Shown here: in pieces, positions 7,302 through 14,035 of the stretch
Numbering within the stretch: the stretch's first letter is position 1
Layout of the letters: each line of letters opens with the position of its first letter
NCBI GenBank assembly: GCA_943327015.2
Contig: CALPVM020000022.1
Location: forward strand, 1-14,035
Direction: 5' to 3'
Length of the DNA: 14,035 bases
DNA from: Akkermansia muciniphila
GTDB lineage: Bacteria > Pseudomonadota > Gammaproteobacteria > Burkholderiales > Burkholderiaceae_C
Notes under the pieces: generated by a model
What the model was told of the DNA's origin: nothing
Databases searched by the model: none
What the model saw: the letters and a program-made list of their open reading frames with translations, nothing else
Program-made: the position numbers and the translations under genes

Positions 7302-8063
7302 CTAGGCAATACCCGATTTTAGTGGCACAAAATGCACGGGCTCCAATACCGTTTGCTTTATTCCTTGTGGCGTTTTATCTACGACCATCAAGGCTTGCGT
7401 TGCTCCTTGGGCTGATGGGTTCACCACAGGCGCAACCAAGCGCCCTCCTACAGCCAATTGATCGATCCATGCGGTTGGCAATGCCTCCCCACCTGCCGCA
7501 GAAATAATGGCAGCATAAGGCGCACCCTTGGCGTAACCCTGCATGCCATCACCAAACAGCAAATGCACATGCGGCAAACGCATATGACGCAAATTGTCGC
7601 GCGCTTTGTCGTGCAGACCACGTAGCCGCTCAATACTATAAACTTCGTCTGCCAACATACTAAGTACTGCTGCCTGGTAACCACAGCCGGTACCAATTTC
7701 AAGTACACGTCCAAGCTTGCCGGTAGCACCATTACGTAGCAACTCAACCATGCGTGACACCACGCCAGGCTTGGAAATGGTTTGCCCCAACCCGATCGGC
7801 AAACTGGTGTCCTCATAGGCTTGGTTTACCAAGGCACTGTCTACAAAGCGATGCCGCTCTATAGCACCCATGGCAGCCAACACCAAGGGATCGCGTACCC
7901 CCTGCTGCCCGAGATTTTGCACCATTCGCGAACGCACAGCACTCGAATCCATGCCCAATCCTTGCGGCACGGGCACTGCTACAGGCATGGGCTTGCTGGT
8001 GGCGGGGCTGCTTTTGGCAAGCGTACTGTCCAAACGCGCAGGGAATGAAGGGCGTTGCTTCAT
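7302..8063 (-). CDS. pcm: protein-L-isoaspartate O-methyltransferase
   Basis: Repairs damaged proteins by SAM-dependent methylation of L-isoaspartyl residues; cytoplasmic. 253 residues from the ATG at 8063-8061. The family signature LPIGLGQTISKP (88-99) and SAM motif I VLEIGTGCGYQ (120-130) are clear, and the C-terminus EPVHFVPLKSGIA matches E. coli Pcm (208 residues). About 37 residues rich in Pro, Ser and Ala precede the core (which begins near Met38, MDSSAVRSRM); a later start at Met38 is possible. The frame is open to an ATG at 8147, but I prefer 8063 because it overlaps the surE stop in ATGA (8060-8063), the usual sign of translational coupling. Second gene of the surE-pcm-nlpD unit. Confidence 0.94.
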   Translation of the reverse strand: MKQRPSFPARLDSTLAKSSPATSKPMPVAVPVPQGLGMDSSAVRSRMVQNLGQQGVRDPLVLAAMGAIERHRFVDSALVNQAYEDTSLPIGLGQTISKPGVVSRMVELLRNGATGKLGRVLEIGTGCGYQAAVLSMLADEVYSIERLRGLHDKARDNLRHMRLPHVHLLFGDGMQGYAKGAPYAAIISAAGGEALPTAWIDQLAVGGRLVAPVVNPSAQGATQALMVVDKTPQGIKQTVLEPVHFVPLKSGIA

Positions 8064-8812
8064 GTGCAGAGATGATTGAATGCTGACCAGTGCGCCAACT
8101 GACCGTGGTCTGTTAAATCTACTTTGAGTGGTGTCAAGGCCACACACCCTTGGGCAGTGGCATGAAAATCGGTACCCTCAGCATCGTCCATCACCGGGCC
8201 GGCGCTGCCAATCCAGTACATGGTGTCACCGCGTGGACTTTGCTGCTTGATCACATTTTCAGCCGCATGCCTACGCCCTAGGCGGCAGACTTTGAGTGCA
8301 CCGATGTCATCGAATGGCAAATTGGGAATATTTACATTCAGCAACCATGGCTTAGCTGCAGCAATTTGAGGTTGTAAAGCCAGCACCAGTTCACGCGCTT
8401 TGCGGGCTGCACTGTCCAGGTGCAACCAGTCGCGTTGCACTTGCGAAAATGCGATGGCTGGTATGCCGAATAAATACCCTTCCATAGCAGCGCCCACCGT
8501 GCCAGAGTAAATGGTGTCGTCTCCCATATTGGCGCCGTTGTTAATGCCAGACACAATGAGGTCGGGGCGATAGTCTAACAAGCCAGTAAGCGCAATGTGT
8601 ACACAATCGGCCGGTGTGCCATTGACATAGCGAAAACCATTGCTGCCACGGTGCACGTACAGTGGAGAATGCAGCGTAAGGGCATTGGACTTTGCGCTGT
8701 TGTTGTGCTCCGGTGCCACCACCTCCACCTCGGCCACATCCTTTAAAGCATCATACAGTGCCACAATACCGGGCGCCATATAGCCATCGTCGTTAGAAAT
8801 AAGAATTTTCAT
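8060..8812 (-). CDS. surE: 5'/3'-nucleotidase SurE
   Basis: Metal-dependent phosphatase acting on nucleoside monophosphates, linked to stationary-phase survival; cytoplasmic. 250 residues (E. coli 253). The N-terminus MKILISNDDGYMAPGI holds the metal ligands Asp8 and Asp9. Ser39 lies in NNSAKSNALT, and Asn91 lies in SGINNGANMGDDTIYSGTVG (88-107). All four match the family metal site. First gene of the probable surE-pcm-nlpD-rlmD operon. GGGAG stands about 14 bases before the ATG, a little far for efficient initiation, but the protein begins exactly as the family does, so the start is secure. Confidence 0.96.
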   Translation of the reverse strand: MKILISNDDGYMAPGIVALYDALKDVAEVEVVAPEHNNSAKSNALTLHSPLYVHRGSNGFRYVNGTPADCVHIALTGLLDYRPDLIVSGINNGANMGDDTIYSGTVGAAMEGYLFGIPAIAFSQVQRDWLHLDSAARKARELVLALQPQIAAAKPWLLNVNIPNLPFDDIGALKVCRLGRRHAAENVIKQQSPRGDTMYWIGSAGPVMDDAEGTDFHATAQGCVALTPLKVDLTDHGQLAHWSAFNHLCT

Positions 8813-8948
8813 AGTTGATCAAATTACTCCCGTATTGTAGGTGCCTAAGCGCAGAACTAACGCTCAAAGCATTTAAAACGTCACCCACGGGACATTTTTT
8901 ACACGCTGGCGCGATTATCATCCAGCATCATTTTTTGGAGTAAGCACT
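8813..8948. promoter_or_regulatory. divergent control region between surE and the oxidoreductase gene
   Basis: This 136-base gap must supply the promoter of the surE operon (minus strand) and probably that of the oxidoreductase (plus strand). A TACAAT hexamer exists on the minus strand at 8839-8834, but it would put the transcript start beyond the ribosome binding site, so it is doubtful. No other good -35/-10 pair is visible. Confidence 0.35.
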
Positions 8949-9926
8949 ATGCATGCATGGCTTTGTGAGAATCCGGTGGGCGTTGATGCCCTGAACTGGC
9001 GCGAACTACCCACCCCGCAACCCCAAGCGGGAGAGGTTCTGATTGAAATAAAGGCCGCAAGCCTGAACTTTCCGGATATTTTGATGGTGCAGAACAAGTA
9101 CCAGATCAAACCTGCCCTGCCCTTTGTGCCGGGTGCGGAATATGCTGGCGTGGTGCAGGCTGTGGGCGATGGTGTTAAACACCTGAAAGTGGGCCAAGCC
9201 GTGGCTTGCCTGAGCGGCACCGGCGGTTTTGGAACGCATACCTTGGCACCTGCTGCATTGTGCATGCCCCTGCCCCCCGGTTTTCCAATGGTGGATGCTG
9301 CTGCTTTCATCATGATTTACGCCACTTCTTACCATGCACTGGTAGACCGTGCGCAACTCAAGGCCGGCGAAACTGTGCTCGTATTAGGTGCAGCGGGTGG
9401 CGTGGGAACTGCAGCGATCCAAATTGCCAAAGCCATGGGCGCGAAAGTAATTGCTGCTGCTTCCAGCGCCGAAAAATGTGCTTTGTGCCAATCCATTGGC
9501 GCAGATGCCACTATCAACTACAGCACTGAAAATTTGCGCGATGCAATAAAAGCCCTTACCGATGGCAAAGGACCTGACATCATTTACGACCCCGTGGGTG
9601 GCGATTTGGCTGAGCCCGCATTCCGCACCATCGCGTGGCGAGGCCGCTATCTGGTGGTGGGTTTTGCGTCTGGCCCGATTCCTGCATTGCCACTCAATTT
9701 AACCTTACTTAAAGGTGCATCGATTGTGGGCGTGTTTTGGGGTGAGTTTGCCAAACGCGAACCCCAAGCCAACACCGCAATGATGATGACACTTGCCCAG
9801 TGGTACGGCACTGGCAAAATCAAACCCGTGATTGACAGCATCATGCCGGTAATGGAACTTAAAGCAGCGTTTGCCCATATGGCATCGCGCAAGGTGCAAG
9901 GCAAACTGGTGCTGGTAAACGACTAA
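8949..9926 (+). CDS. zinc-independent quinone oxidoreductase-type MDR protein
   Basis: Medium-chain dehydrogenase/reductase, likely an NADPH-dependent quinone or enone reductase of the cytoplasm. 325 residues. The N-terminal GroES-like domain contains ASLNFPDILMVQNKYQ (37-52) and PFVPGAEYAGVV (58-69). A Rossmann fold follows with VLVLGAAGGVGTAAIQIAKAMGA (143-165), and the family's DPVGGD segment lies near 215. The zinc-binding residues of alcohol dehydrogenases are absent, which places it with the QOR branch. GGAG lies eight bases before the ATG. The bioC-like gene starts five bases after its stop, so the two are probably co-transcribed; a metabolic link between them is not obvious. The physiological substrate cannot be told from sequence. 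Confidence 0.88.
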   Translation: MHAWLCENPVGVDALNWRELPTPQPQAGEVLIEIKAASLNFPDILMVQNKYQIKPALPFVPGAEYAGVVQAVGDGVKHLKVGQAVACLSGTGGFGTHTLAPAALCMPLPPGFPMVDAAAFIMIYATSYHALVDRAQLKAGETVLVLGAAGGVGTAAIQIAKAMGAKVIAAASSAEKCALCQSIGADATINYSTENLRDAIKALTDGKGPDIIYDPVGGDLAEPAFRTIAWRGRYLVVGFASGPIPALPLNLTLLKGASIVGVFWGEFAKREPQANTAMMMTLAQWYGTGKIKPVIDSIMPVMELKAAFAHMASRKVQGKLVLVND

Positions 9927-9931
9927 ATATT

Positions 9932-10705
9932 TTGCAAGTTCACGCAAAACAGTCGGTACGCCAATCATTTAACCGCGCAGCAACCAGCTACGCTGCTGCT
10001 GCAGTGGTGCAAAAAGAGGTGTGCGCGCAACTTTTAGCCGGCTTAGACTACCGGAATCTACCAAAACAAGCCCGCATTTTGGATGCGGGTTGCGGAACAG
10101 GTTTTGGTGCGCGTTTGATGCAATCGCACTGGCCAGATGCTGCGCTTACATTGGTGGACTTTGCACCTGCGATGCTGACGCAAACCCTAGACACTGGCCA
10201 ACACCGCTGCGTTGCAGACATTGAAGCCCTGCCCTTTTGCGACGCAAGTTTTAACCTGTGGTGGTCTAGCCTTAGTATTCAGTGGTGCGACACCGGCCGT
10301 GTATTTACTGAGGCTCACAGAGTGTTGCAGCCAAACGGATTACTGGCTGTAAGCACCTTGGGTACCGATACTTTCAAAGAACTACGCCAAGCGTTTAGTG
10401 CCGTAGACAATTACCAACACACACTGACATTTACGACTCCAGAAGAAATTTATAAAGTTTTGTTCAACCTTGGCTTTAGAGATATTCACATCCAATGCAA
10501 AACTTTTACGCTGCATTATCCGGACCTCAAAATGCTTTTGAGAGCTGTAAAAGACGTTGGCGCCAACCAAGTCACAGCGGGGAGCAGAAGTACCTTGATG
10601 GGACGAAGCAGTTGGCAAACTTTGGAAGCTGCTTTTGAACAGATACGCACGCCACAAGGCCTGCCCATGAGCTACGATGTGCTGCTGGCATATGCAAGCA
10701 AATGA
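9932..10705 (+). CDS. bioC: BioC-like malonyl-ACP O-methyltransferase (TTG start)
   Basis: SAM-dependent methyltransferase that probably methylates the free carboxyl of malonyl-ACP, the first step of pimeloyl formation for biotin. 257 residues (E. coli BioC 251). Family features in order: SFNRAATSYAAAAVVQKEV (12-30), SAM motif ILDAGCGTGFG (49-59), DIEALPF (96-102), WSSLSIQWCD (111-120, which distinguishes BioC from generic methyltransferases) and STLGTDTFKELRQAFSAVD (141-159). No ATG or GTG is available near the start; TTG at 9932 begins six residues before the conserved region. The Shine-Dalgarno is poor, so translation may depend on the oxidoreductase five bases upstream. No other biotin gene is in the window. 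Converges with cfa, eight bases apart. Confidence 0.85.
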   Translation: MQVHAKQSVRQSFNRAATSYAAAAVVQKEVCAQLLAGLDYRNLPKQARILDAGCGTGFGARLMQSHWPDAALTLVDFAPAMLTQTLDTGQHRCVADIEALPFCDASFNLWWSSLSIQWCDTGRVFTEAHRVLQPNGLLAVSTLGTDTFKELRQAFSAVDNYQHTLTFTTPEEIYKVLFNLGFRDIHIQCKTFTLHYPDLKMLLRAVKDVGANQVTAGSRSTLMGRSSWQTLEAAFEQIRTPQGLPMSYDVLLAYASK

Positions 10706-10713
10706 GCAAAGTT

Positions 10714-12006
10714 CTAGGGGTACATATAGGCACGCGACCAAGGCGTGGGATTTAAGACCGGCAAAACCCCTGACTTACAGGCAAGCACTTGGTAGATAGA
10801 GACCCAGTTTTGGGCAAACGCATGGGCGCAGCCGGCCAAGTATACGCGCCATATTCTATATGTGGTATCGCTCACCAAGCCACTCAGGATGCTGCTGTGG
10901 CTCTCGTAATTATCTGACCAGTGCAACAGGGTTTTAGCATAATGGCGACGCAAACACTCCACATCCAAAGCTTCTAAACCAGCTTCTTGCATGGAACGCA
11001 AAGCTAAACTGATGTGCGGCACCTCACCGTTAGGAAACACATATTTTTCTATAAATCGACCCGCACCCAGCGGCGAAGATCCGCTATTCGGGTCGGTCGA
11101 TGTAATGCCATGATTAAGCACCAAGCCACCATCACGCAGCAGGCTCCTGATCTTGGCAAAATACATAGGTAAATGGTTAAGACCGACATGCTCAAACATA
11201 CCCACCGAGGTTATTTTGTCAAACTGACCTGCATAGGGGGCAATGTCGCGGTAGTCCTCTAATCTGATGTCGACCTCGTCGGTCAAGCCTTCTTCAGCCA
11301 CCCGCTCCTTTGCCAAAGCATATTGGTTTTGAGACAAGGTCACCCCCACTACCTTAGCACCATATTTTTGTGCTGCGCGTATGGCCAGCGCACCCCATCC
11401 ACAACCAATGTCCAGCAAACGCTCACCCGGTTGCAGCATAATTTTTTTCAAAATATGATCCAGCTTTGCCGTTTGCGCTTGCTCCAGTGTTAAGTTAGGC
11501 TCAGGGAAATATGCACACGAATAAACCATGTTTTTGTCCAGCCACTGGCTGTAAAAATCATTCGACACATCGTAGTGCTGCTCTATAGCACTGGCATCTT
11601 TCTGGCGGTCGTGCTGTCTGGGGCTAAAGATGCGACCGAACTGACCTTTTATGGGTACTTTTACATGCGCCAAATGTGAGGCGGCCTCCACCACATCACG
11701 CGCTGTACCTTGCACGTTTAAATGCCCCTGAACATAACCCTCTGCCAAATTATCTAAGCTTGGCGGCAAAAAAAACTGTAACGCCTTTGGTGTGGGCAAA
11801 TGCACAGTCACCTTGGGCTGCGCCCCCAAATCATAAATCGCCCCATTCCATAACGCCACCCGCAAGGGAATGTCAGAACGCGAATGCAAGCCATGCAATA
11901 AACGTGCGAGTAAACCCTTGGCTGGAGTATCAGAGGAAGCTAAAAAATCGTCTGGATAGTCTTCGGCAAGGCCTGGCATAGCCAAGGTAGATGGTATTCT
12001 AGACAT
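10714..12006 (-). CDS. cfa: cyclopropane-fatty-acyl-phospholipid synthase
   Basis: Adds a methylene from SAM across double bonds of unsaturated acyl chains in membrane phospholipids. 430 residues from the ATG at 12006-12004. The N-terminal lipid-binding part is followed by HYDVSNDFYSQWLD (144-157), SAM motif LLDIGCGWGALAIRAA (197-212) and GVTLSQNQ (221-228). The bicarbonate/active-site residues of the family appear to be present: Cys164 (VYSCAYF), Glu272 (MFEHVG), His299 (LNHGI) and Tyr356 (RHYAKTLLHW). The frame is open to 12120; I chose 12006 because GGGAAG stands about nine bases before it and the upstream 38 residues look unlike coding sequence of the family. Divergent from the SDR gene, convergent with bioC. 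Confidence 0.94.
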   Translation of the reverse strand: MSRIPSTLAMPGLAEDYPDDFLASSDTPAKGLLARLLHGLHSRSDIPLRVALWNGAIYDLGAQPKVTVHLPTPKALQFFLPPSLDNLAEGYVQGHLNVQGTARDVVEAASHLAHVKVPIKGQFGRIFSPRQHDRQKDASAIEQHYDVSNDFYSQWLDKNMVYSCAYFPEPNLTLEQAQTAKLDHILKKIMLQPGERLLDIGCGWGALAIRAAQKYGAKVVGVTLSQNQYALAKERVAEEGLTDEVDIRLEDYRDIAPYAGQFDKITSVGMFEHVGLNHLPMYFAKIRSLLRDGGLVLNHGITSTDPNSGSSPLGAGRFIEKYVFPNGEVPHISLALRSMQEAGLEALDVECLRRHYAKTLLHWSDNYESHSSILSGLVSDTTYRIWRVYLAGCAHAFAQNWVSIYQVLACKSGVLPVLNPTPWSRAYMYP

Positions 12007-12008
12007 GG

Positions 12009-12037
12009 TTGACACTTCCCTTATTCGAACATAAAAA
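12009..12037 (+). promoter_or_regulatory. candidate promoter for the SDR gene, overlapping the cfa leader
   Basis: Perfect -35 TTGACA (12009-12014), 17-base spacer, then TAAAAA (12032-12037, four of six -10 consensus bases). It would give a leader of roughly 75 bases before the ATG at 12121. It lies directly over the cfa ribosome binding region on the other strand. The rest of the 114-base gap shows no convincing cfa promoter. Confidence 0.45.
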
Positions 12038-12120
12038 TTGCCAATATCAGCTTGGGCAGATACTAGGCCAGGCGCCTCATAACCCTTTGCGATTACGCAC
12101 CAAAGCAGAAAGTTACACAC

Positions 12121-13104
12121 ATGACCGATGTATTTTTAACCGGAGCCACAGGCTTTTTGGGTGGCCATTTACTGCGCGAACTGCAGGCCGCGGGCTGCAC
12201 TGTGCACGCCCTGTCAAGGCGCAATGAATCCGATGTTTACCTACGCTCGTTGGGAGCTAATCCGGTACGGGCGGTGCTATCGGATATATCGTCACTGAAA
12301 AAAGCCATGCAAGGCTGCCAAGCAGTGTTTCATGCAGCAGCAGATACCAGCATGTGGCGCCCCGAAGCCGCAGCGCAAACCGCCACCAATGTGCAAGGCA
12401 CATGCAACCTGTTACGTGCAGCAGAATCCATAGGGGTGCAGGCTTTTGTACACACATCTTCTGTTTCAGCCTATTCGCATTTGGTAAAAGAAACCATGAC
12501 CGAGGCCACCCCACAACGCGGGGGAGAAAGCTGGATTAACTACGAACGCAGCAAGTATCTGGCCGAACAAGCGGTGCGCCAATCTAAGCTACCCTGGATT
12601 GTGCTCAACCCCTCCCACATTTTGGGCCCGGGCGACCGCCATAATTGGGCGCGTCTTATCATGCTGATTGACCAGGAAAAACTGCCCGGCATACCACCCG
12701 GCGTAGGTTCCTTTGCTGATGTGCGGCAAATTGCCAAAGCACACGTAAGCGCATGGCAACAACAAAAATTTGGCAACAGCTACCTTTTGGGCGGTGAGCA
12801 TGTCAGCTTCGTAGACTTTGTGCACCATGTAGGTTCGGTTCTTTTGAAGAAAACACCGCGTAAAGCAACACCCGGCTGGGCTTTAATGGCTTTTGCACAA
12901 CTCACCTACCGCTGGTCACTTATCAGCCGCAAAGAACCCGACATGACACCCGAAAGCGCCATGCTCACATGCCACCACTTACACGTGGACTCATCCAAAG
13001 CTATGCGTGAGTTGCAATACCTTGAAACACCTTTCAACACCCTTACAAACGACACACTCACTTGGATGAAACAAGAAAAAATACTAGGCAACCCCCTGAA
13101 TTAA
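12121..13104 (+). CDS. NAD(P)-dependent epimerase/reductase, extended SDR family
   Basis: 327-residue extended short-chain dehydrogenase/reductase, cytoplasmic. A Rossmann cofactor motif TGATGFLGGH (7-16) is followed by DISSLKKAMQGCQAVFHAAA (55-74), the active-site TSSVSAY (112-118) and YERSK with Tyr141 and Lys145. LNPSHILGPGD and FADVRQIAKAH are typical of the dihydroflavonol reductase/HpnA-like/3-beta-hydroxysteroid-type branch. The exact substrate (sugar nucleotide, ketone or steroid-like) cannot be assigned. It stands divergent from cfa; SDR genes are often found near cfa-type genes, but a joint role in lipid modification is only inference. No strong Shine-Dalgarno is seen; the ATG directly precedes the Rossmann strand, so the start is sound. 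Confidence 0.85.
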   Translation: MTDVFLTGATGFLGGHLLRELQAAGCTVHALSRRNESDVYLRSLGANPVRAVLSDISSLKKAMQGCQAVFHAAADTSMWRPEAAAQTATNVQGTCNLLRAAESIGVQAFVHTSSVSAYSHLVKETMTEATPQRGGESWINYERSKYLAEQAVRQSKLPWIVLNPSHILGPGDRHNWARLIMLIDQEKLPGIPPGVGSFADVRQIAKAHVSAWQQQKFGNSYLLGGEHVSFVDFVHHVGSVLLKKTPRKATPGWALMAFAQLTYRWSLISRKEPDMTPESAMLTCHHLHVDSSKAMRELQYLETPFNTLTNDTLTWMKQEKILGNPLN

Positions 13105-13204
13105 CAATGCTTTTGGCAGTAGTTTCAGATACTACAAAAAGATTTGAACGTTACAATCATTCTTGAATTGATATTAGTCTAGAAAAAACTCTCACCATCA
13201 CTCC
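13105..13204. other. AT-rich spacer before the chemoreceptor gene
   Basis: A 100-base gap with a five-base inverted repeat (GTAGT-7-ACTAC) about 16 bases after the SDR stop. It is not followed by a T run, so it is a poor terminator. A TACAAT hexamer occurs downstream without a matching -35. No secure signal. Confidence 0.3.
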
Positions 13205-14035
13205 ATGTTTAGTCATTCCAGCAAAATCTGGCCCAAGGTTCTTATTTTGATTGCAGGTCTTTTTTGGCTTGCAGCCATGCTGACAGAAATCCTTTGGGCG
13301 CAATGGGCATCTGGCGCATTTCTTTTTGCGGCAGGTTTTTTTGTAACAGCTACAAACGGCCGCTCCGTCATTATTCAAACTGGTCATGCCAACGAAGCCA
13401 GCATGCTGATGGAAAACGCCACTGCATTATGGAAATCGCACATCGACAACGTGCAAGGACAAATGCAAAACTCTGTCGATGAAATGCTGCAGGGCTTTAG
13501 CTCAATCATCACGCAGCTCGATCAGATCACGGCTCCCACAGGACAAAAGGACGCAAACCAACGCGCCACCGTTCTGGCTCAGTGCGACGAAGATCTACGT
13601 GCCATTATTACCAAATCACGCGAAGTATCAGAATCACGCGAGCAATCTCGGGCTGCTGTTTTAGAAAACATGGAGTCACTCGAGCAAGTGTCCAGCGGCT
13701 TGCAGAGCATGGCCAATGAAGTTGCCCTCATTGCCCGTCAAACCAATCTACTTTCTATTAACGCCACCATTGAGGCAGCGCGTGCAGGTGTTGCTGGCAG
13801 AGGCTTTAGCGTGGTAGCAGCAGAGGTTCGCAGACTATCAACCGCATCTGGCGATACAGGTCGTCGCATTGGCTTACACATCAATAACTTTGCCGGACGC
13901 GTCAGCGAAGCATTAAATCAAGCACGCGTTAAAGGAAACACCGACGAATCGGTGTTGAACCACGCCGATGGTGTTATATCCAGCGTCATTCAGCGGGTTG
14001 ACAGCACGGTTGAAGAACTGAATGCCCGCGCAAAA
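13205..14035 (+). CDS. methyl-accepting chemotaxis-type protein, sensorless (partial, 3' end outside window)
   Basis: An open frame from the ATG at 13205 to the window edge gives 277 residues without a stop. Two hydrophobic helices lie at about 11-30 and 33-50 with almost nothing between them, so there is no periplasmic ligand domain and no recognisable HAMP domain. A long, largely helical stretch (52-180) leads to the conserved hairpin tip of MCP signalling domains: NLLSINATIEAARAG (181-195), then GRGFSVVAAEVRRLS (198-212). Glu190, Arg193, Glu207 and Arg209 fit the region that binds CheA/CheW in chemoreceptors. The returning helix is only partly in the window, so the C-terminal methylation region is unseen. 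No clear Shine-Dalgarno precedes the ATG, but the first helix needs this start. It may signal to a chemotaxis kinase or an alternative pathway. Confidence 0.88.
   Translation, partial: MFSHSSKIWPKVLILIAGLFWLAAMLTEILWAQWASGAFLFAAGFFVTATNGRSVIIQTGHANEASMLMENATALWKSHIDNVQGQMQNSVDEMLQGFSSIITQLDQITAPTGQKDANQRATVLAQCDEDLRAIITKSREVSESREQSRAAVLENMESLEQVSSGLQSMANEVALIARQTNLLSINATIEAARAGVAGRGFSVVAAEVRRLSTASGDTGRRIGLHINNFAGRVSEALNQARVKGNTDESVLNHADGVISSVIQRVDSTVEELNARAK

Noticed and set aside
13117..13135. Inverted repeat after the SDR gene as a terminator
   Set aside because: The stem is only five base pairs and no T run follows.
1..14035. Mobile element, CRISPR array, tRNA or a novel multi-gene defence or biosynthetic system
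   Set aside because: No transposase, integrase, repeat-spacer pattern, tRNA-like fold or cluster of unknown genes was seen; almost every gene belongs to a known conserved family.

Overview
The window is an ordinary chromosomal stretch of a betaproteobacterium, most likely of the order Burkholderiales. The base composition looks to be around half G+C (judged by eye, not computed). The evidence for the taxon is the gene content: ppsA and ppsR are divergently paired, surE-pcm-nlpD is followed by rlmD, and a short lipoprotein resembles a family I associate with Burkholderiales. I would not name a genus. Coding density is very high: no gap without a gene exceeds about 140 bases. I saw no insertion sequence, phage gene, CRISPR array, tRNA or rRNA.

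Left part (1-3587): On the minus strand, ppsA (phosphoenolpyruvate synthase) overlaps by four bases the start of a DUF4212-type small symporter subunit that runs off the left edge. On the plus strand and divergent from ppsA is ppsR, which encodes the kinase/pyrophosphorylase that switches PEP synthase off and on. Enzyme, regulator and a probable organic-acid transporter therefore sit together, which suggests a gluconeogenic module fed by small carboxylates.

Middle-left (3645-4851): A monocistronic-looking Bax inhibitor-1/YccA family membrane protein has an extended -10 promoter and a clear intrinsic terminator. A small lipoprotein of unknown function follows and converges on rlmD; the two stop codons share TTAA.

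Middle (4848-8812, minus strand): surE, pcm, nlpD and rlmD are packed as one probable operon (survival nucleotidase, protein repair methyltransferase, amidase activator, 23S rRNA methyltransferase). The usual place of rpoS, just after nlpD, is empty: only 20 bases separate nlpD from rlmD.

Right part (8949-14035): A zinc-independent quinone oxidoreductase-type MDR gene and a BioC-like malonyl-ACP methyltransferase with a TTG start form a plus-strand pair. This pair converges on cfa (cyclopropane fatty acid synthase, minus strand). Divergent from cfa is an extended short-chain dehydrogenase/reductase. The right edge holds the first 277 residues of a compact methyl-accepting chemotaxis-type protein with two membrane helices and no periplasmic sensor.

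Nothing here looks like a new defence, mobile or biosynthetic system. The points most worth a second look are the missing rpoS, the ppsA-symporter coupling, the sensorless chemoreceptor, the lone TTG-started bioC and the candidate promoter lying over the cfa ribosome-binding region.
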